Shown one piece after another: positions 19,011 through 27,626 of a stretch of DNA of 64,000 bases. Source of the stretch: an uncultured Celeribacter sp. (GTDB lineage Bacteria > Pseudomonadota > Alphaproteobacteria > Rhodobacterales > Rhodobacteraceae); the NCBI RefSeq assembly GCF_963676475.1, contig NZ_OY781106.1:992001-1056000 (forward strand), given 5' to 3'. Under the pieces are notes generated by a model that saw only the letters and a program-made list of their open reading frames with translations, was not told where the DNA came from and made no database searches. How positions within the stretch are numbered: the stretch's first letter is position 1; every line of letters starts with the position of its first letter. Position numbers and translations under genes: made by a program.

Positions 19011-19081
19011 GATGCTATCGACCATCGTCTCTGAGTAAGATAAGCAAGGTTGAACAATTGCTTATTCGACGGAGGTGCAGC

Positions 19082-19819
19082 GTGCCGAGCATTCAGGAAA
19101 CACTAACCACAGAACTCGACAAGCTGGCCGACTCCTACAAGGTTTGCGGCATCGTCGATCAAACGGGATGTGTCTACCCTCTCGGAGCAGACACGAAAGT
19201 ACTCAGCACGATCTTCGAACTGGTCAGCCGCCCTGCGGTCTATGCGACGGCCAAAGCACTAGGCTACGAATGCCTTGAACCGACTGTTCAGAATCACTAC
19301 CCGGATTTCACCTTCCACAAAGGCCTTGGCGAGAATGGCAAGATCGCCATTGACGTGAAAACCACCTACCGCCGAAACGACGGCGACAAGTTTGGTTATA
19401 CCTTGGGCGGCTACACCAGCTTCATTCGTCCTGGCAATGAGCGAAAGAACATTGTCTTCCCATTCGATCAGTATTCAGAACACTGGGTCATTGGCTTTGT
19501 CTACAACCGAATTGGCACCAAAAAGGCGCAGGCCGAACATAGCTTTTCACTTGATCAGCTTGTGGACATTCCATTGCCGTTTGAAAATGTCGAAGTGTTC
19601 GTCCAAGAAAAATGGCGAATCTCGTCAGATCGTGCAGGTAGTGGAAATACCACGAACATCGGCTCCATAAACGGCACGATTGAGGATTTCCGAGCAGGAA
19701 ATGGCCCGTTCAAAGACGAAGATGAATTTCTTGAATATTGGCGCTCCTATGGCCGAACGAAAGCGGACAGAGGTGATTTCTCAAACATCGGCGAGTTCCG
19801 CCGCTTCAAACAAGGGTAG
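19082..19819 (+). CDS. Type II restriction endonuclease, EcoRV family
   Basis: 245 residues, the same length as EcoRV, and alignable along its whole length from memory of that sequence. Active-site residues correspond one by one with an offset of one: Glu46 (IFELVSRP), Asp75 (NHYPDF), Asp91 and Lys93 (AIDVKTTY). The recognition loop GSGNTTN and the QN pair before the active site are retained, so cleavage at GATATC is predicted. Start is GTG with GGAGGT eight bases upstream; an in-frame start at 19058 is less likely. Its 3' end overlaps the convergent methylase gene by 39 bases. Confidence 0.95.
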   Translation: MPSIQETLTTELDKLADSYKVCGIVDQTGCVYPLGADTKVLSTIFELVSRPAVYATAKALGYECLEPTVQNHYPDFTFHKGLGENGKIAIDVKTTYRRNDGDKFGYTLGGYTSFIRPGNERKNIVFPFDQYSEHWVIGFVYNRIGTKKAQAEHSFSLDQLVDIPLPFENVEVFVQEKWRISSDRAGSGNTTNIGSINGTIEDFRAGNGPFKDEDEFLEYWRSYGRTKADRGDFSNIGEFRRFKQG

Positions 19820-20710
19820 CGTGGATTCTTTCTGCGCTTCATCGAGCGGCGGCGCAGCTGCACACGCGGACAGTATCACTACTTCGGTCATCTCGTTCCG
19901 CAGGGCCTCCTGCGAGCCTACATGATAAAAGTGGGACATGGTGCGCCACTCATGATCTGAAAACCAGCGATCAACATACTCGTTTCTGCGATACTTGTTT
20001 TCTAGCCAGTTAGACATGGCGAACGATGCCTTGGAGGCTATCAGCGCCTGTGCAAGGTCGTCCGACTCCTGATCGTCAAAACCGTTGTAATAGTCGGTGT
20101 GTCGACCGACATAAGGCGGGTCGCAGTAAATCATGTCGCCGGGTTTTGCATCGCCAACGGTCACGCGCCAATCCTGTGTAACAAACTCCCAGTCTTTGCC
20201 CTCCATTGCACGCTTTGCCCATTCCACCTGATTGACAATCTTGGTGACAAGAGCAGGACGGAAGCGTTCTGGTTTGCGGCAGAAAGGCACGTTGTAGCCA
20301 CCTTTCTTATTGAACCGCATCATGCCGTTAAAGCACGACCGACTAAGGAAAACAAAATCGAACGGGTCGCCATGTTCGTTGAACCGCTCTCTCACAGCGT
20401 AGTAATGAGATTCACCTTTATCGAGCAGATGCGTTCCCTCGTATTCCAGATAGTCCCGCATCGTGCGGCCATTGATCGAGCCGTCTTGGATGCCGCGATA
20501 AAGTCGGATCATGTGGCCATTGGTGTCGGCAAGGAGGGCTCGTTCGGGCGCAATGTTGAGAGCAACAACTGCCGAACCTAGAAACGGCTCAATCCAACGC
20601 CCCTCGCCATTCCAGACAATCGAACGCGCAATGAGCGGGACCAGCTTCGTTTTGATGCCCTGAGTCTTGATTGGCGGGGCTTTCGGTTTGATGGTTCTGG
20701 GTAAATGCAC
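19781..20710 (-). CDS. DNA adenine methyltransferase, EcoRV/Dam type
   Basis: About 309 residues, D12-class N6-adenine methyltransferase that should protect GATATC sites. It has the N-terminal PPIKTQGIKTKLVP motif, EPFLGSAVVALN for AdoMet binding, RSCFNGMMRFNKKGGYNVPF, the catalytic DPPY in IYCDPPYVGRH, and FYHVGSQE near the end, all matching M.EcoRV. The GTG start at 20710 has AGGAGA eight bases upstream and gives a length close to M.EcoRV; a longer in-frame start at 20806 is possible. It is transcribed towards the restriction gene, with overlapping 3' ends. Confidence 0.94.
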   Translation of the reverse strand: MHLPRTIKPKAPPIKTQGIKTKLVPLIARSIVWNGEGRWIEPFLGSAVVALNIAPERALLADTNGHMIRLYRGIQDGSINGRTMRDYLEYEGTHLLDKGESHYYAVRERFNEHGDPFDFVFLSRSCFNGMMRFNKKGGYNVPFCRKPERFRPALVTKIVNQVEWAKRAMEGKDWEFVTQDWRVTVGDAKPGDMIYCDPPYVGRHTDYYNGFDDQESDDLAQALIASKASFAMSNWLENKYRRNEYVDRWFSDHEWRTMSHFYHVGSQEALRNEMTEVVILSACAAAPPLDEAQKESTLPLFEAAELADV

Positions 20711-20910
20711 GCGACTCTCCTGATGGCTACGGTCATGTATAGGCGCAATGCCCCAGTCCGCCAACCGTTCTCGTACTAGGCCTTGTGGGTCCGGTGTCTC
20801 AAACAAACAACAGATAGACCCTCAATCTCCGGTTGAGCGCCTCCGGGGTCAGGTCCGATAACTCAGTTATGCCCGGAACGTTTCGGGAACACATCAACGG
20901 AGTAACAGAC

Positions 20911-21684
20911 ATGACCGACCTCAACACGCTGACCAAACCTGCCCTGAACGACATGCTGGCGAAGCCGCTGACCGCCTCCGCGCTCAAGAAGATCGCCAAA
21001 GCCGACCTCGTCGCGATGGTCGAGGCGCAGCCGCCCAAGCTGACCGCGATGGAGAAGCGCGTCCTTGTCGCATACCTGGACGCCGGGATCGACGCGAACG
21101 GTGCCGAGACCCTGGACGATATGCTGGCCGACAACATGACTTGGGGCGACGTGCCTGAGATCGCGCAGCGCACGGGCCTGCCCCAGAAGCAGGTGCAAGG
21201 CGTCGTCGCGTCCCTCTCGAAGAAGGCGCTGCTCGTGATCACGGACGAAGGCGTCAACGGCGAAGGGCCAGTGCAGCAGGTTCTGGCTGACAATGGTATC
21301 CGCGTCGCGTTCGACCTGATGGCCGAAGGCGTCGAGGCGAAGGCCGAGAAGCCCAAGGCACGCAAGCCCCGCGAACTGCCCGACCGCGTGATGGTCGAAC
21401 CGGGCAAGCCCGAAGACGTCAAAGCGACGAAGGCGGGCAGCAAGCGGCACCTTATGGCCGAGGCTCTGGCCAAGGGCGCGACCGTTGAAGAACTGGTCGA
21501 ACTGCTCGGATGGAACAAGGATACGGTGACTTCCGCCTTTCGCACCGACATGGGCGCGCTCGGCTTCGGCGTGGAACGGAAAGCTGGCAAATACTTCTTG
21601 CTGTTCCCCAAGAAGATCAAACGCCTGCCCGTCACGGACAAAGGCGTTTCCCGCGCGGACGCGCTCGTGGCTGCGTGCAAATGA
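20911..21684 (+). CDS. DUF3489-like winged-helix protein
   Basis: 257 residues. The N-terminal half has two helix-rich modules (LTASALKKIAKADLVAMVEA, then PEIAQRTGLPQKQVQGVVASLSKKALL) that read as winged-helix DNA-binding units. The C-terminal segment near residues 175-235 resembles DUF3489 (KRHLMAEALAKGATVEELVE, LLGWNKDTVTSAF). A charged Pro/Lys linker joins them. Likely DNA-binding, perhaps a regulator of the cargo arm, but the role is inferred. ATG at 20911 has GGAG nine bases upstream. The stop overlaps the next gene (ATGA). Confidence 0.75.
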   Translation: MTDLNTLTKPALNDMLAKPLTASALKKIAKADLVAMVEAQPPKLTAMEKRVLVAYLDAGIDANGAETLDDMLADNMTWGDVPEIAQRTGLPQKQVQGVVASLSKKALLVITDEGVNGEGPVQQVLADNGIRVAFDLMAEGVEAKAEKPKARKPRELPDRVMVEPGKPEDVKATKAGSKRHLMAEALAKGATVEELVELLGWNKDTVTSAFRTDMGALGFGVERKAGKYFLLFPKKIKRLPVTDKGVSRADALVAACK

Positions 21685-22076
21685 GCGTCCGCGTGATTGA
21701 GCCGGGTTGGCTGTATGTCCTGACCAACCCGGCGATGCCCGGACTCTGCAAAATCGGCATGACGACGAGGACACCAGAGGAACGCGCAGCCGAGTTGCAC
21801 GACACGGGATCGCCTGCGCCCTATGCCGTCGCGGCGGCATGGCCAGTTGACGACGTGCGGGCGGCTGAGCGCAACGCTCACGCGACACTCGCCCGCTACC
21901 GTGTCAGCGATCAGCGCGAATGGTTCCGCGTGTCTGTGCCCGCAGCCGTCGCGGCTCTCGGTCGTGACAAGCAGACGCCCGCGCGTCCCTCATGGCTGCG
22001 CCGCCTCTGGCGCGTGTTCCGAGGCATCGTCGAAGGCGTCGGATGGCTGACGCTCCTGCTGCTCGCGGCAACCTGA
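21681..22076 (+). CDS. GIY-YIG / T5orf172-type nuclease-like protein with C-terminal membrane helix
   Basis: 131 residues. The first 85 match the T5orf172/MUG113 branch of the GIY-YIG superfamily: WLYVLTNPAMPGLCKIGMT at the start, then TPEERAAELHDTGSPAPY, AERNAHATLARYRV and EWFRVS. The last ~20 residues (IVEGVGWLTLLLLAA) form a hydrophobic helix, so the protein may sit at the membrane. Such domains are common in phages and mobile elements; cleavage activity is not proven for this branch. Coupled to the upstream gene by a four-base overlap. Confidence 0.8.
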   Translation: MSVRVIEPGWLYVLTNPAMPGLCKIGMTTRTPEERAAELHDTGSPAPYAVAAAWPVDDVRAAERNAHATLARYRVSDQREWFRVSVPAAVAALGRDKQTPARPSWLRRLWRVFRGIVEGVGWLTLLLLAAT

Positions 22077-22146
22077 TTGCACCTCCCCATACAAGAACCA
22101 AGGCCCGCCACTCGGCGGGCCTTCTGATTCCAGAACGGAGTTGTAG

Positions 22147-23424
22147 ATGAAACACGAGACCTTCGAACATGACGAGGCCGCCCACTGGGCGGCTTCTTCC
22201 GTTCCAGAGCATCTGTCTGCCCGGTCGATCAAGGAGCCTTGGGTTGGCGCGCTGCTGGTCGTCGTGGCGGCGTTGCCGCTGATCTATCCACCCCTCGCAT
22301 GGGCGCTCGTGCCTGCCTTCGCGGCCATCCTCGCGCTGCGCGTCGGCGCGCTGATCCCGTGGCAGGACGTGCCGGTGCCCGAACCCGAACGCTGGCCGTC
22401 CCTGACGATCCTGCTGCCCGTCTACCGCGAGCCATCGGTGATTGCAGAACTCGCCCGCGCGATGCGCGCGCTCGACTACCCGTCGCCCGAGATCGTGCTG
22501 CTCGTTGAGGAAGACGACCACGAGACGCGCTCGGCCCTCGACTTCTGGCCGTATCGCGTCCTCGTCGTGCCAGACGGCAAGCCGCGCACGAAACCGCGCG
22601 CCGTGAACTACGGGTTGCTCCACACGCGCGGCGAAGTCGTCGTGATCTTCGACGCGGAAGACAGGCCCGCGCCCGATCAACCGAAGCGCGCGGTTGCACG
22701 GCTGCTCACCGATCCTGACTGTGCCGTCGTGCAGGCTGTCCTAGCCTGTGACCATGACGGCCCCGTGATCGCCCGCCTCTGGGCGCTCGAGTATGCCGTT
22801 CTGTTCCGGGGCGTGCTGCCGTTGCTCGACAAGTTGGGCCTGCCGTTCCTCCTTGGGGGCACGTCGCAGTATCTGCGACGCGACGCTTTGATGGAAGTCC
22901 GCGCGTTCGATGCCCACAACGTCACCGAGGACGCCGATCTGTCTTTGCGACTGGCTCGCAACTACACGTTCCACACCGTACTGTCCGAGACAGGAGAGGA
23001 AGCGCCCGTGACGGTCATGGCATGGGTCAAGCAGCGGTCTCGATGGATCAAGGGGTTTTGTCAGACGACGCTCGTGCATTGGCGCGACGACCTACCTCTG
23101 AAAGCGTGCATCGCGTTTGCCATCCAACTACCCGTGCAACTGCTGACCGTCGCATCGCACCCCATCGGGCTTGCCGTCATGATCTCGAATCCAGAAGGGC
23201 CGCTCGCGGCAATGTTGTTCGGAGGGTATGCCTTGACGGTCGCGACCTTCATAGTCGCCGCCGTTCGGACAGGTCGCCGGGTGACGGACGCGCTGCTCCT
23301 GCCAGCCTACTGCTGCCTGCATGTCGTCGCCTTGGGTATCGCGGTTGTCGAGTTGATCGTCGCCCCGTCACTTTGGCGCAAGACCGCTCACGGTCTGACA
23401 CACCGTCCAGCAGCGCGCGTCTAA
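22147..23424 (+). CDS. Membrane-bound family 2 glycosyltransferase
   Basis: 425 residues. Two membrane helices near residues 30-70 precede a GT-A domain with TILLPVYRE, the metal-binding DAEDRP near 168, VTEDADLSLRL near 258 and QRSRW near 295, the catalytic set of processive GT2 enzymes of the BcsA/hyaluronan-synthase type. Four or more helices follow to the C-terminus. The sugar and acceptor are unknown. Unusual as cargo: it could modify the cell surface and block phage adsorption, as serotype-converting enzymes do, but that is inference. It ends convergent with the terminase module. Confidence 0.88.
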   Translation: MKHETFEHDEAAHWAASSVPEHLSARSIKEPWVGALLVVVAALPLIYPPLAWALVPAFAAILALRVGALIPWQDVPVPEPERWPSLTILLPVYREPSVIAELARAMRALDYPSPEIVLLVEEDDHETRSALDFWPYRVLVVPDGKPRTKPRAVNYGLLHTRGEVVVIFDAEDRPAPDQPKRAVARLLTDPDCAVVQAVLACDHDGPVIARLWALEYAVLFRGVLPLLDKLGLPFLLGGTSQYLRRDALMEVRAFDAHNVTEDADLSLRLARNYTFHTVLSETGEEAPVTVMAWVKQRSRWIKGFCQTTLVHWRDDLPLKACIAFAIQLPVQLLTVASHPIGLAVMISNPEGPLAAMLFGGYALTVATFIVAAVRTGRRVTDALLLPAYCCLHVVALGIAVVELIVAPSLWRKTAHGLTHRPAARV

Positions 23425-23571
23425 GGCGGGGTTCGCGTGCGTGGGCGTAACGATGCCCAAAACACCGAGACAACCGTCAGCGCGCGATTTTTCGGGGGTC
23501 GCTGGGCGCGTCTCGTCGAACTCGTCGGGCAACGGCAGGCGCGACGAGCACGAGCGCGACGAGAGACGCGT

Positions 23572-24309
23572 TCACCACCACCCGCGCAAGGTCTGCTGCA
23601 CAGCGAGGCCTGCTTGCAGGTATTGCGAGGCGAACCCGCCGAGGATCAACGCGATTCCAAGATCGCCGTGGCCGCCCACACTGCGGCTTTGGCTGATGAT
23701 CTGATTGCCCGCCGCCGTTGTCGTCGTCGCGAAGGAAGCCAGGTCGGCCTCAATCTCGTCGCGCAGCGGTAAGTCGGGCGCGAATTTGAGATCGCCCGAA
23801 GCGAACAGCACGGCTAGGTTTTCGATCATGAAGGTCTTGCCCGCGTTCACATACCGCGACCCCTTCTTCGACCAATCCTGCCCGCCCGTCATCTGCACCG
23901 CCTTGTGATCGACGCCTTGGTCCCAGAGCATATCCGACACCACTCGGCCAATGCTCGTCCCATCAATTGCCAACTCTGACTTGCCGCCAAACGGCGGCGC
24001 GTTGCGCAGACGGACAAGATGGTCCACCACATCGACATAGGACACGCCACGGAAGCGGTCGGCATAGACGACGGTCCGCTCTCGCGGGCCGACGATGATC
24101 TTGCCGTCGTCCACGATGGGCAACGCTTGGTCCTTGATCACGACAACCGCCGAGAAGTCATTCGCTTGGCCGAGGTCAGCGGCCACCCAATAGCGTTGGT
24201 AGCCTGAGATGCGCGGAATTGCGGGGTCTTGGTTGGTCTCGTTCACCACCTCGCCGTCAGGCAGGTAGACGAGGTTCAATTCAGGTTCGTAATTCAGAGC
24301 TTCGGACAT
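23572..24309 (-). CDS. Terminase large subunit, separate nuclease-domain protein
   Basis: 245 residues with the RNase H-fold nuclease layout of phage terminases. It has VAADLGQANDFSAVVV near residue 45 (first metal Asp), LAIDGTSIG near 112 (second Asp) and GGHGDLGIALILGGFA near 215 (third Asp). There is no ATPase domain. The ATPase lies in the gene immediately upstream, in a different frame, overlapping by 16 bases. The start is the ATG before SEALNYEPELNL; upstream codons in this frame read as the shadow of the ATPase gene. Confidence 0.85.
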   Translation of the reverse strand: MSEALNYEPELNLVYLPDGEVVNETNQDPAIPRISGYQRYWVAADLGQANDFSAVVVIKDQALPIVDDGKIIVGPRERTVVYADRFRGVSYVDVVDHLVRLRNAPPFGGKSELAIDGTSIGRVVSDMLWDQGVDHKAVQMTGGQDWSKKGSRYVNAGKTFMIENLAVLFASGDLKFAPDLPLRDEIEADLASFATTTTAAGNQIISQSRSVGGHGDLGIALILGGFASQYLQAGLAVQQTLRGWW

Positions 24310-25076
24310 ATTGCAACCTCCGTTTTGCTTGTCGCTTGTTCGATGATTGAGAGGTCGAAATACGCCTGACCGTCGGCCAGCATTTCGACTTCGATTTCTT
24401 GTCGGAATTTGGTCGCGGACAGCGTGCGGCGCATCCGTTCGACCTTTTCGGCCAGCCTCGGAATGTCCGTGCCGCGCACGACAATGCGGTGGATGCCGTC
24501 GCCCGGTTTTGCGTCGAGGAACAACCGCGCGAAGTAGTTGTTCTTGCCTGCGGGCGTACTGCTGAAAAACACCTGCCCGTCTTTGGTCAGCATCGGCAGG
24601 ACGCCCGAGATCAGGTCTTCGCCGCCGTTCTCGCCTTGCAGAAAGGCGCATTCGTCAATGATCAGCAACGACACCGACGGATAGCCTCGGATCGTGTCCG
24701 ACGTGGACGGCAGTGCGACGACGCGCGCTCCGTTCGACATTTCGAGTTCGGTCAGCGTGGACCGCGTGATAACCAAATCCGTGCGGCGGAGCTGCTGCCC
24801 AATCTCGCGCGCGATGATCTTGGCTTGCCGTTCGGCGGGCGCAACGCAGATGGTCAGGCTGTCGGGGACGTGCAATTCTTCGACGGCACGCGCGGCCAAC
24901 ACGGACGTCTTGCCCGCCTGACGCCCCACGCGCAGGGCAATCTCCGACGCCTGCGTGGTGAACGCCTCGACCTGCCACGGATCAGGCGCGTGGCCGATCC
25001 AATGGCTGAGGCGCGCGACGGGATCGAGATCGCGTTCGAGGCCCACGCACCAGTCATGGAGGGCATCAAACGGCAT
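24294..25076 (-). CDS. Terminase large subunit, separate ATPase-domain protein
   Basis: 260 residues. Walker A-like RVGRQAGKTS near residue 50, Walker B LLIIDECAF near 140, coupling motif FFSSTPAGKNNYFARLF near 175. This is the packaging-motor ATPase of a phage terminase, which normally continues into a nuclease domain in the same chain. Here it stops after about 260 residues and the nuclease follows as its own gene. Either the two proteins assemble, or a frameshift in the overlap joins them. It begins 11 bases inside the end of the upstream zinc-ribbon gene. Confidence 0.88.
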   Translation of the reverse strand: MPFDALHDWCVGLERDLDPVARLSHWIGHAPDPWQVEAFTTQASEIALRVGRQAGKTSVLAARAVEELHVPDSLTICVAPAERQAKIIAREIGQQLRRTDLVITRSTLTELEMSNGARVVALPSTSDTIRGYPSVSLLIIDECAFLQGENGGEDLISGVLPMLTKDGQVFFSSTPAGKNNYFARLFLDAKPGDGIHRIVVRGTDIPRLAEKVERMRRTLSATKFRQEIEVEMLADGQAYFDLSIIEQATSKTEVAICPKL

Positions 25077-25320
25077 TCTTCTGTCGCTCGTAGTAGGCGC
25101 GCATGTTGGCGACGCTGCATTGGGTGCAGTTTCGGTTGCCATCGCGGGGTGACACATGGCCGTTCTTGCAGGGGATGCCCGTGAAGTAGAGTTTGCCGCC
25201 TTCTTCAAGCATCACATCGCGGCTTTGCGGCAGGCGCACCCAATCAGGCGACCCGGCTTCGATGGCGGCGGCAAGGCGGCGGCAGTATTCGTCCCAGCCT
25301 TCGAAATCGCGGTGGGTCAT
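25066..25320 (-). CDS. Small zinc-ribbon protein (phage HNH-like N-terminal motif)
   Basis: 84 residues. The C-terminal half carries a single four-ligand ribbon: GIPCKNGHVSPRDG then NCTQC, giving Cys, His, Cys and Cys. Similar ribbons precede HNH domains in phage proteins, but no HNH follows here. It overlaps both its neighbours in the terminase operon by a few bases. Role unknown; possibly a DNA-binding helper of packaging. Confidence 0.7.
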   Translation of the reverse strand: MTHRDFEGWDEYCRRLAAAIEAGSPDWVRLPQSRDVMLEEGGKLYFTGIPCKNGHVSPRDGNRNCTQCSVANMRAYYERQKNAV

Positions 25321-25904
25321 AGCACCTGCTCCTCTTTCGTGACGGATAGGACGTGATGGCGCATGAGCTTGAGAAGGACAGGTTGCGCCTCAGGCACCTC
25401 GTCACAGACAGCGCGGAGGATGCTTTTCATCGTCACCCACTCGGGCGATTCCGCGAGCGTGACCGAGACCGAAAGATTGGTCGCCATCTTGCCGTGCATG
25501 ATGGCAATGTCGCGAAGCACTTTTCGCAGGCCGTCCATCGCGGCCAACGCGAAGGCGTCATCCTCGTTTTCCTCGGCCTTGGTGATCAACTTTTCCACAC
25601 GGCGCGCGAGGCTTTCATAGGTCCGCGCAACGTCCATCCGTTCGTCGTTGAGAACGCGCGTCGCCTCGTCCAATGGCTCGATGCGCGCCTCGGCCAAGAT
25701 CGCGCGCTCCATCTCCTCGGTGATATGCTCCTTGCGGTAGCGCGAGACGGAATCCGGGTGCATCCCGACACGCTTCGCAACCTGCGCCTTCGACATGCCA
25801 CCGGGCAGACCGTGTTCCCCGAGGACGATCTGCTTGATGATCGTCTTCTTCTCGGGGTGCGTATTGATCGTGCTTGGGCGTCCGCTGCCTTTGTTCCCGG
25901 CCAT
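25317..25904 (-). CDS. Probable terminase small subunit
   Basis: 195 residues. Residues about 25-60 form a helix-turn-helix (MSKAQVAKRVGMHPDSVSRY), followed by long amphipathic helices. This size and layout, and its position two genes before the terminase ATPase, match small terminase subunits that recognise packaging sites. The start at 25904 (MAGNKGSGRPS) is preferred over an in-frame upstream start that overlaps the preceding gene. It overlaps the zinc-ribbon gene by four bases. Confidence 0.65.
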   Translation of the reverse strand: MAGNKGSGRPSTINTHPEKKTIIKQIVLGEHGLPGGMSKAQVAKRVGMHPDSVSRYRKEHITEEMERAILAEARIEPLDEATRVLNDERMDVARTYESLARRVEKLITKAEENEDDAFALAAMDGLRKVLRDIAIMHGKMATNLSVSVTLAESPEWVTMKSILRAVCDEVPEAQPVLLKLMRHHVLSVTKEEQVL

Positions 25905-25905
25905 A

Positions 25906-26295
25906 TCAGGATACTCCCGAACGCGCGGTTGAGGCGGTGATGGGCAGGCACGTATCGTCGCGATACCAATTGATCCGCTCATTCAGGCGGTTCCATTCCC
26001 AAACGGAGATGTCCACAAGATGATCATGAACGCGATTTGCCGCCTCTTCCCTCATGCCCGCCGCGACGAGATCGCAGCGCAGCTTGCCAGCCTGAACGCC
26101 AGTCAGACGGAGCTTCATCACCTGCGCCAAGGCGACGATCAGCGCATCCTGACTGCTGCCTGACGGGTCGAGTTGAGCATGGTCGCGCTGCGTCACCACA
26201 GTCAGGTCGCGCAGCACGAACACCTCGTCTTCGGCAGAAAACCCAAGGACGACGCGGTAGGCCCATTCCAAGGTTGCTCGATCCTCAGGCGTCAT
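25906..26295 (-). CDS. Hypothetical protein of the terminase operon
   Basis: 129 residues, not recognised. Mainly helical, acidic N-terminus (MTPEDRATLEWAYRVVLGFS), no membrane segment or metal motif. It overlaps the upstream gene by 11 bases and ends just before the small terminase gene, so it is clearly part of the same transcript. Confidence 0.65.
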   Translation of the reverse strand: MTPEDRATLEWAYRVVLGFSAEDEVFVLRDLTVVTQRDHAQLDPSGSSQDALIVALAQVMKLRLTGVQAGKLRCDLVAAGMREEAANRVHDHLVDISVWEWNRLNERINWYRDDTCLPITASTARSGVS

Positions 26296-26872
26296 GGGAT
26301 TTCTCCATCAGCGCGAGTTTCGTCTGCATGTGTTGCGGCAGGTCGTCAGGTTGGTCCCAGGATTTGACCGTCATGCCCTCGGCGCGCAGGCGCTGATACT
26401 GACGCGGGTCCGACCCCATCACATCGCGCCGCATGTAGGCGACCCGTTGATCCTCATCCTTGATGATCGTGGTCGTTGTCGTGGCGACATTGCCGCGTCC
26501 GCGACGGTGGGTGTCGTCGGGTTTGTCGGGATCGACGATTTCCAGCGTCGCGCCGATCTTCGCCGCCGCTTCCTTCGCCGCACGATACTTCGCAGGGTCG
26601 CGTGCCTCCGCGCGTGTGAGGGTATGGGCGGGCTTGGTTCCTTTGGGGTAGTGGTTGCCGTCACCGGAGCGCTCATAGCCCATGTCGGCCAGTTGCTTGT
26701 CCGTCTCGGTCTGCTGCTCAAGGCGGCGTTGCAGGTCTTTCTTCTCGTCCACGATGCGGGCGTTGAAGTCGTGCAGCCCTTCGAGTTTCTTCTGCTGCGC
26801 ACCCACGGTTTCCGTGAGCGCCGAAACCTGCTGAATGAGGGCTTTGAGGGCGGCGGATGTATCGTCGGCCAT
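26285..26872 (-). CDS. Hypothetical coiled-coil protein, first gene of the terminase operon
   Basis: 195 residues. Residues about 5-60 form a heptad-rich coiled coil (ALIQQVSALTETVGAQQKKL onward), followed by a charged middle and a threonine run (TTTTTII). Family not recognised. Strong ribosome site AAAGGA eight bases before the ATG. An intrinsic terminator for the preceding operon lies just upstream, so this gene should have its own promoter. Confidence 0.7.
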   Translation of the reverse strand: MADDTSAALKALIQQVSALTETVGAQQKKLEGLHDFNARIVDEKKDLQRRLEQQTETDKQLADMGYERSGDGNHYPKGTKPAHTLTRAEARDPAKYRAAKEAAAKIGATLEIVDPDKPDDTHRRGRGNVATTTTTIIKDEDQRVAYMRRDVMGSDPRQYQRLRAEGMTVKSWDQPDDLPQHMQTKLALMEKSHDA

Positions 26873-26895
26873 TGCGGTGTCCTTTCATGTCACAA

Positions 26896-26932
26896 CCAAA
26901 AAACGGACACAGGCGGAGGCCCATGTCCGTTT
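26896..26932 (-). terminator. Intrinsic terminator of the 27899-26979 gene group
   Basis: On the minus strand AAACGGACA and TGTCCGTTT form a perfect nine-pair stem with a 14-base loop, followed by a run of T residues (26903-26898). It separates the three small genes above it from the terminase operon below it. Confidence 0.8.
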
Positions 26933-26978
26933 CTCTGATTGGACATGACGAGACCACCGATCCGTCACCGACAATGTA

Positions 26979-27392
26979 TCAAGCGGCCCTCGCTGCCCCG
27001 ACCGCAGAAGCAGGTGGAGCGCGTTTTGAAGGGGTGTTTTTCAGGTGGAGCCAACGCGCCCGGAGGGTCTCGACGGCTTGCGCGTGGCGCTTTTGGGCAG
27101 CGGGCGTTCGGTCTGTGGGTAAAGGGAAGTCAGCACCTTCCATCATCCTTCGAACGCGCTCACCCAACACGCTGCCGTCCCAGCCGATCAGGCTGCACAG
27201 ATTGGCACGGTGGCGGGCGTGCGGGCCTGTTCGATCCGTCAGGAAGGCGATTGCCTGATCCTGCTCCGCCTGCGTCGTGAAAGTCGCGTAGGAGTCGGGC
27301 TTGGCGATCACGAACAGGTCGCGGTAGGCCTGCATGATGATCGCCGTGACCAAGGCCGCTTCGGGCGATTGTGGGCCCGTCTGCGTGATCAT
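26979..27392 (-). CDS. Hypothetical helical protein
   Basis: 137 residues, not recognised. Helical, with AIIMQAYRDLFVIAKPDSYA and a basic C-terminal tail. The start at 27392 overlaps the upstream stop by four bases (ATGA), which fixes it. It is the last gene before an intrinsic terminator. Confidence 0.6.
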   Translation of the reverse strand: MITQTGPQSPEAALVTAIIMQAYRDLFVIAKPDSYATFTTQAEQDQAIAFLTDRTGPHARHRANLCSLIGWDGSVLGERVRRMMEGADFPLPTDRTPAAQKRHAQAVETLRARWLHLKNTPSKRAPPASAVGAARAA

Positions 27393-27625
27393 TGCATCCA
27401 AGGCTTCTCGTCGTTGGGCAGGATGTGGATGATCTTGCGGGCGACCACGATGTGTTCCGCGACCTTGATCTCGTGCTTGTTCGGGGCAAACTGCCAGTCG
27501 ATGTAGACGCGCGGCGGGGTATCGACGCCGATGTGCATCGTCCACACGCCGTGGACGCTCAGGTCGCGGTCGTGGAGGGTTTCGCGGGTCAGGGCCAGTT
27601 CCCGCCAGAGGGGTCGCACTGCCAT
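27389..27625 (-). CDS. Small hypothetical protein
   Basis: 78 residues, not recognised. It has a mixed strand/helix pattern (VYIDWQFAPNKHEIKVAEHI) and no membrane segment. Coupled by overlap to the next gene and one base away from the upstream one, so part of a three-gene operon with 27627-27899 and 26979-27392. Confidence 0.55.
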   Translation of the reverse strand: MAVRPLWRELALTRETLHDRDLSVHGVWTMHIGVDTPPRVYIDWQFAPNKHEIKVAEHIVVARKIIHILPNDEKPWMQ

Positions 27626-27626
27626 G

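Noticed and set aside
20799..21888. Long minus-strand frames opposite the DUF3489-like gene
   Set aside because: Shadows of 20911-21684, which has a ribosome site, family-like domains and coupling to the next gene.
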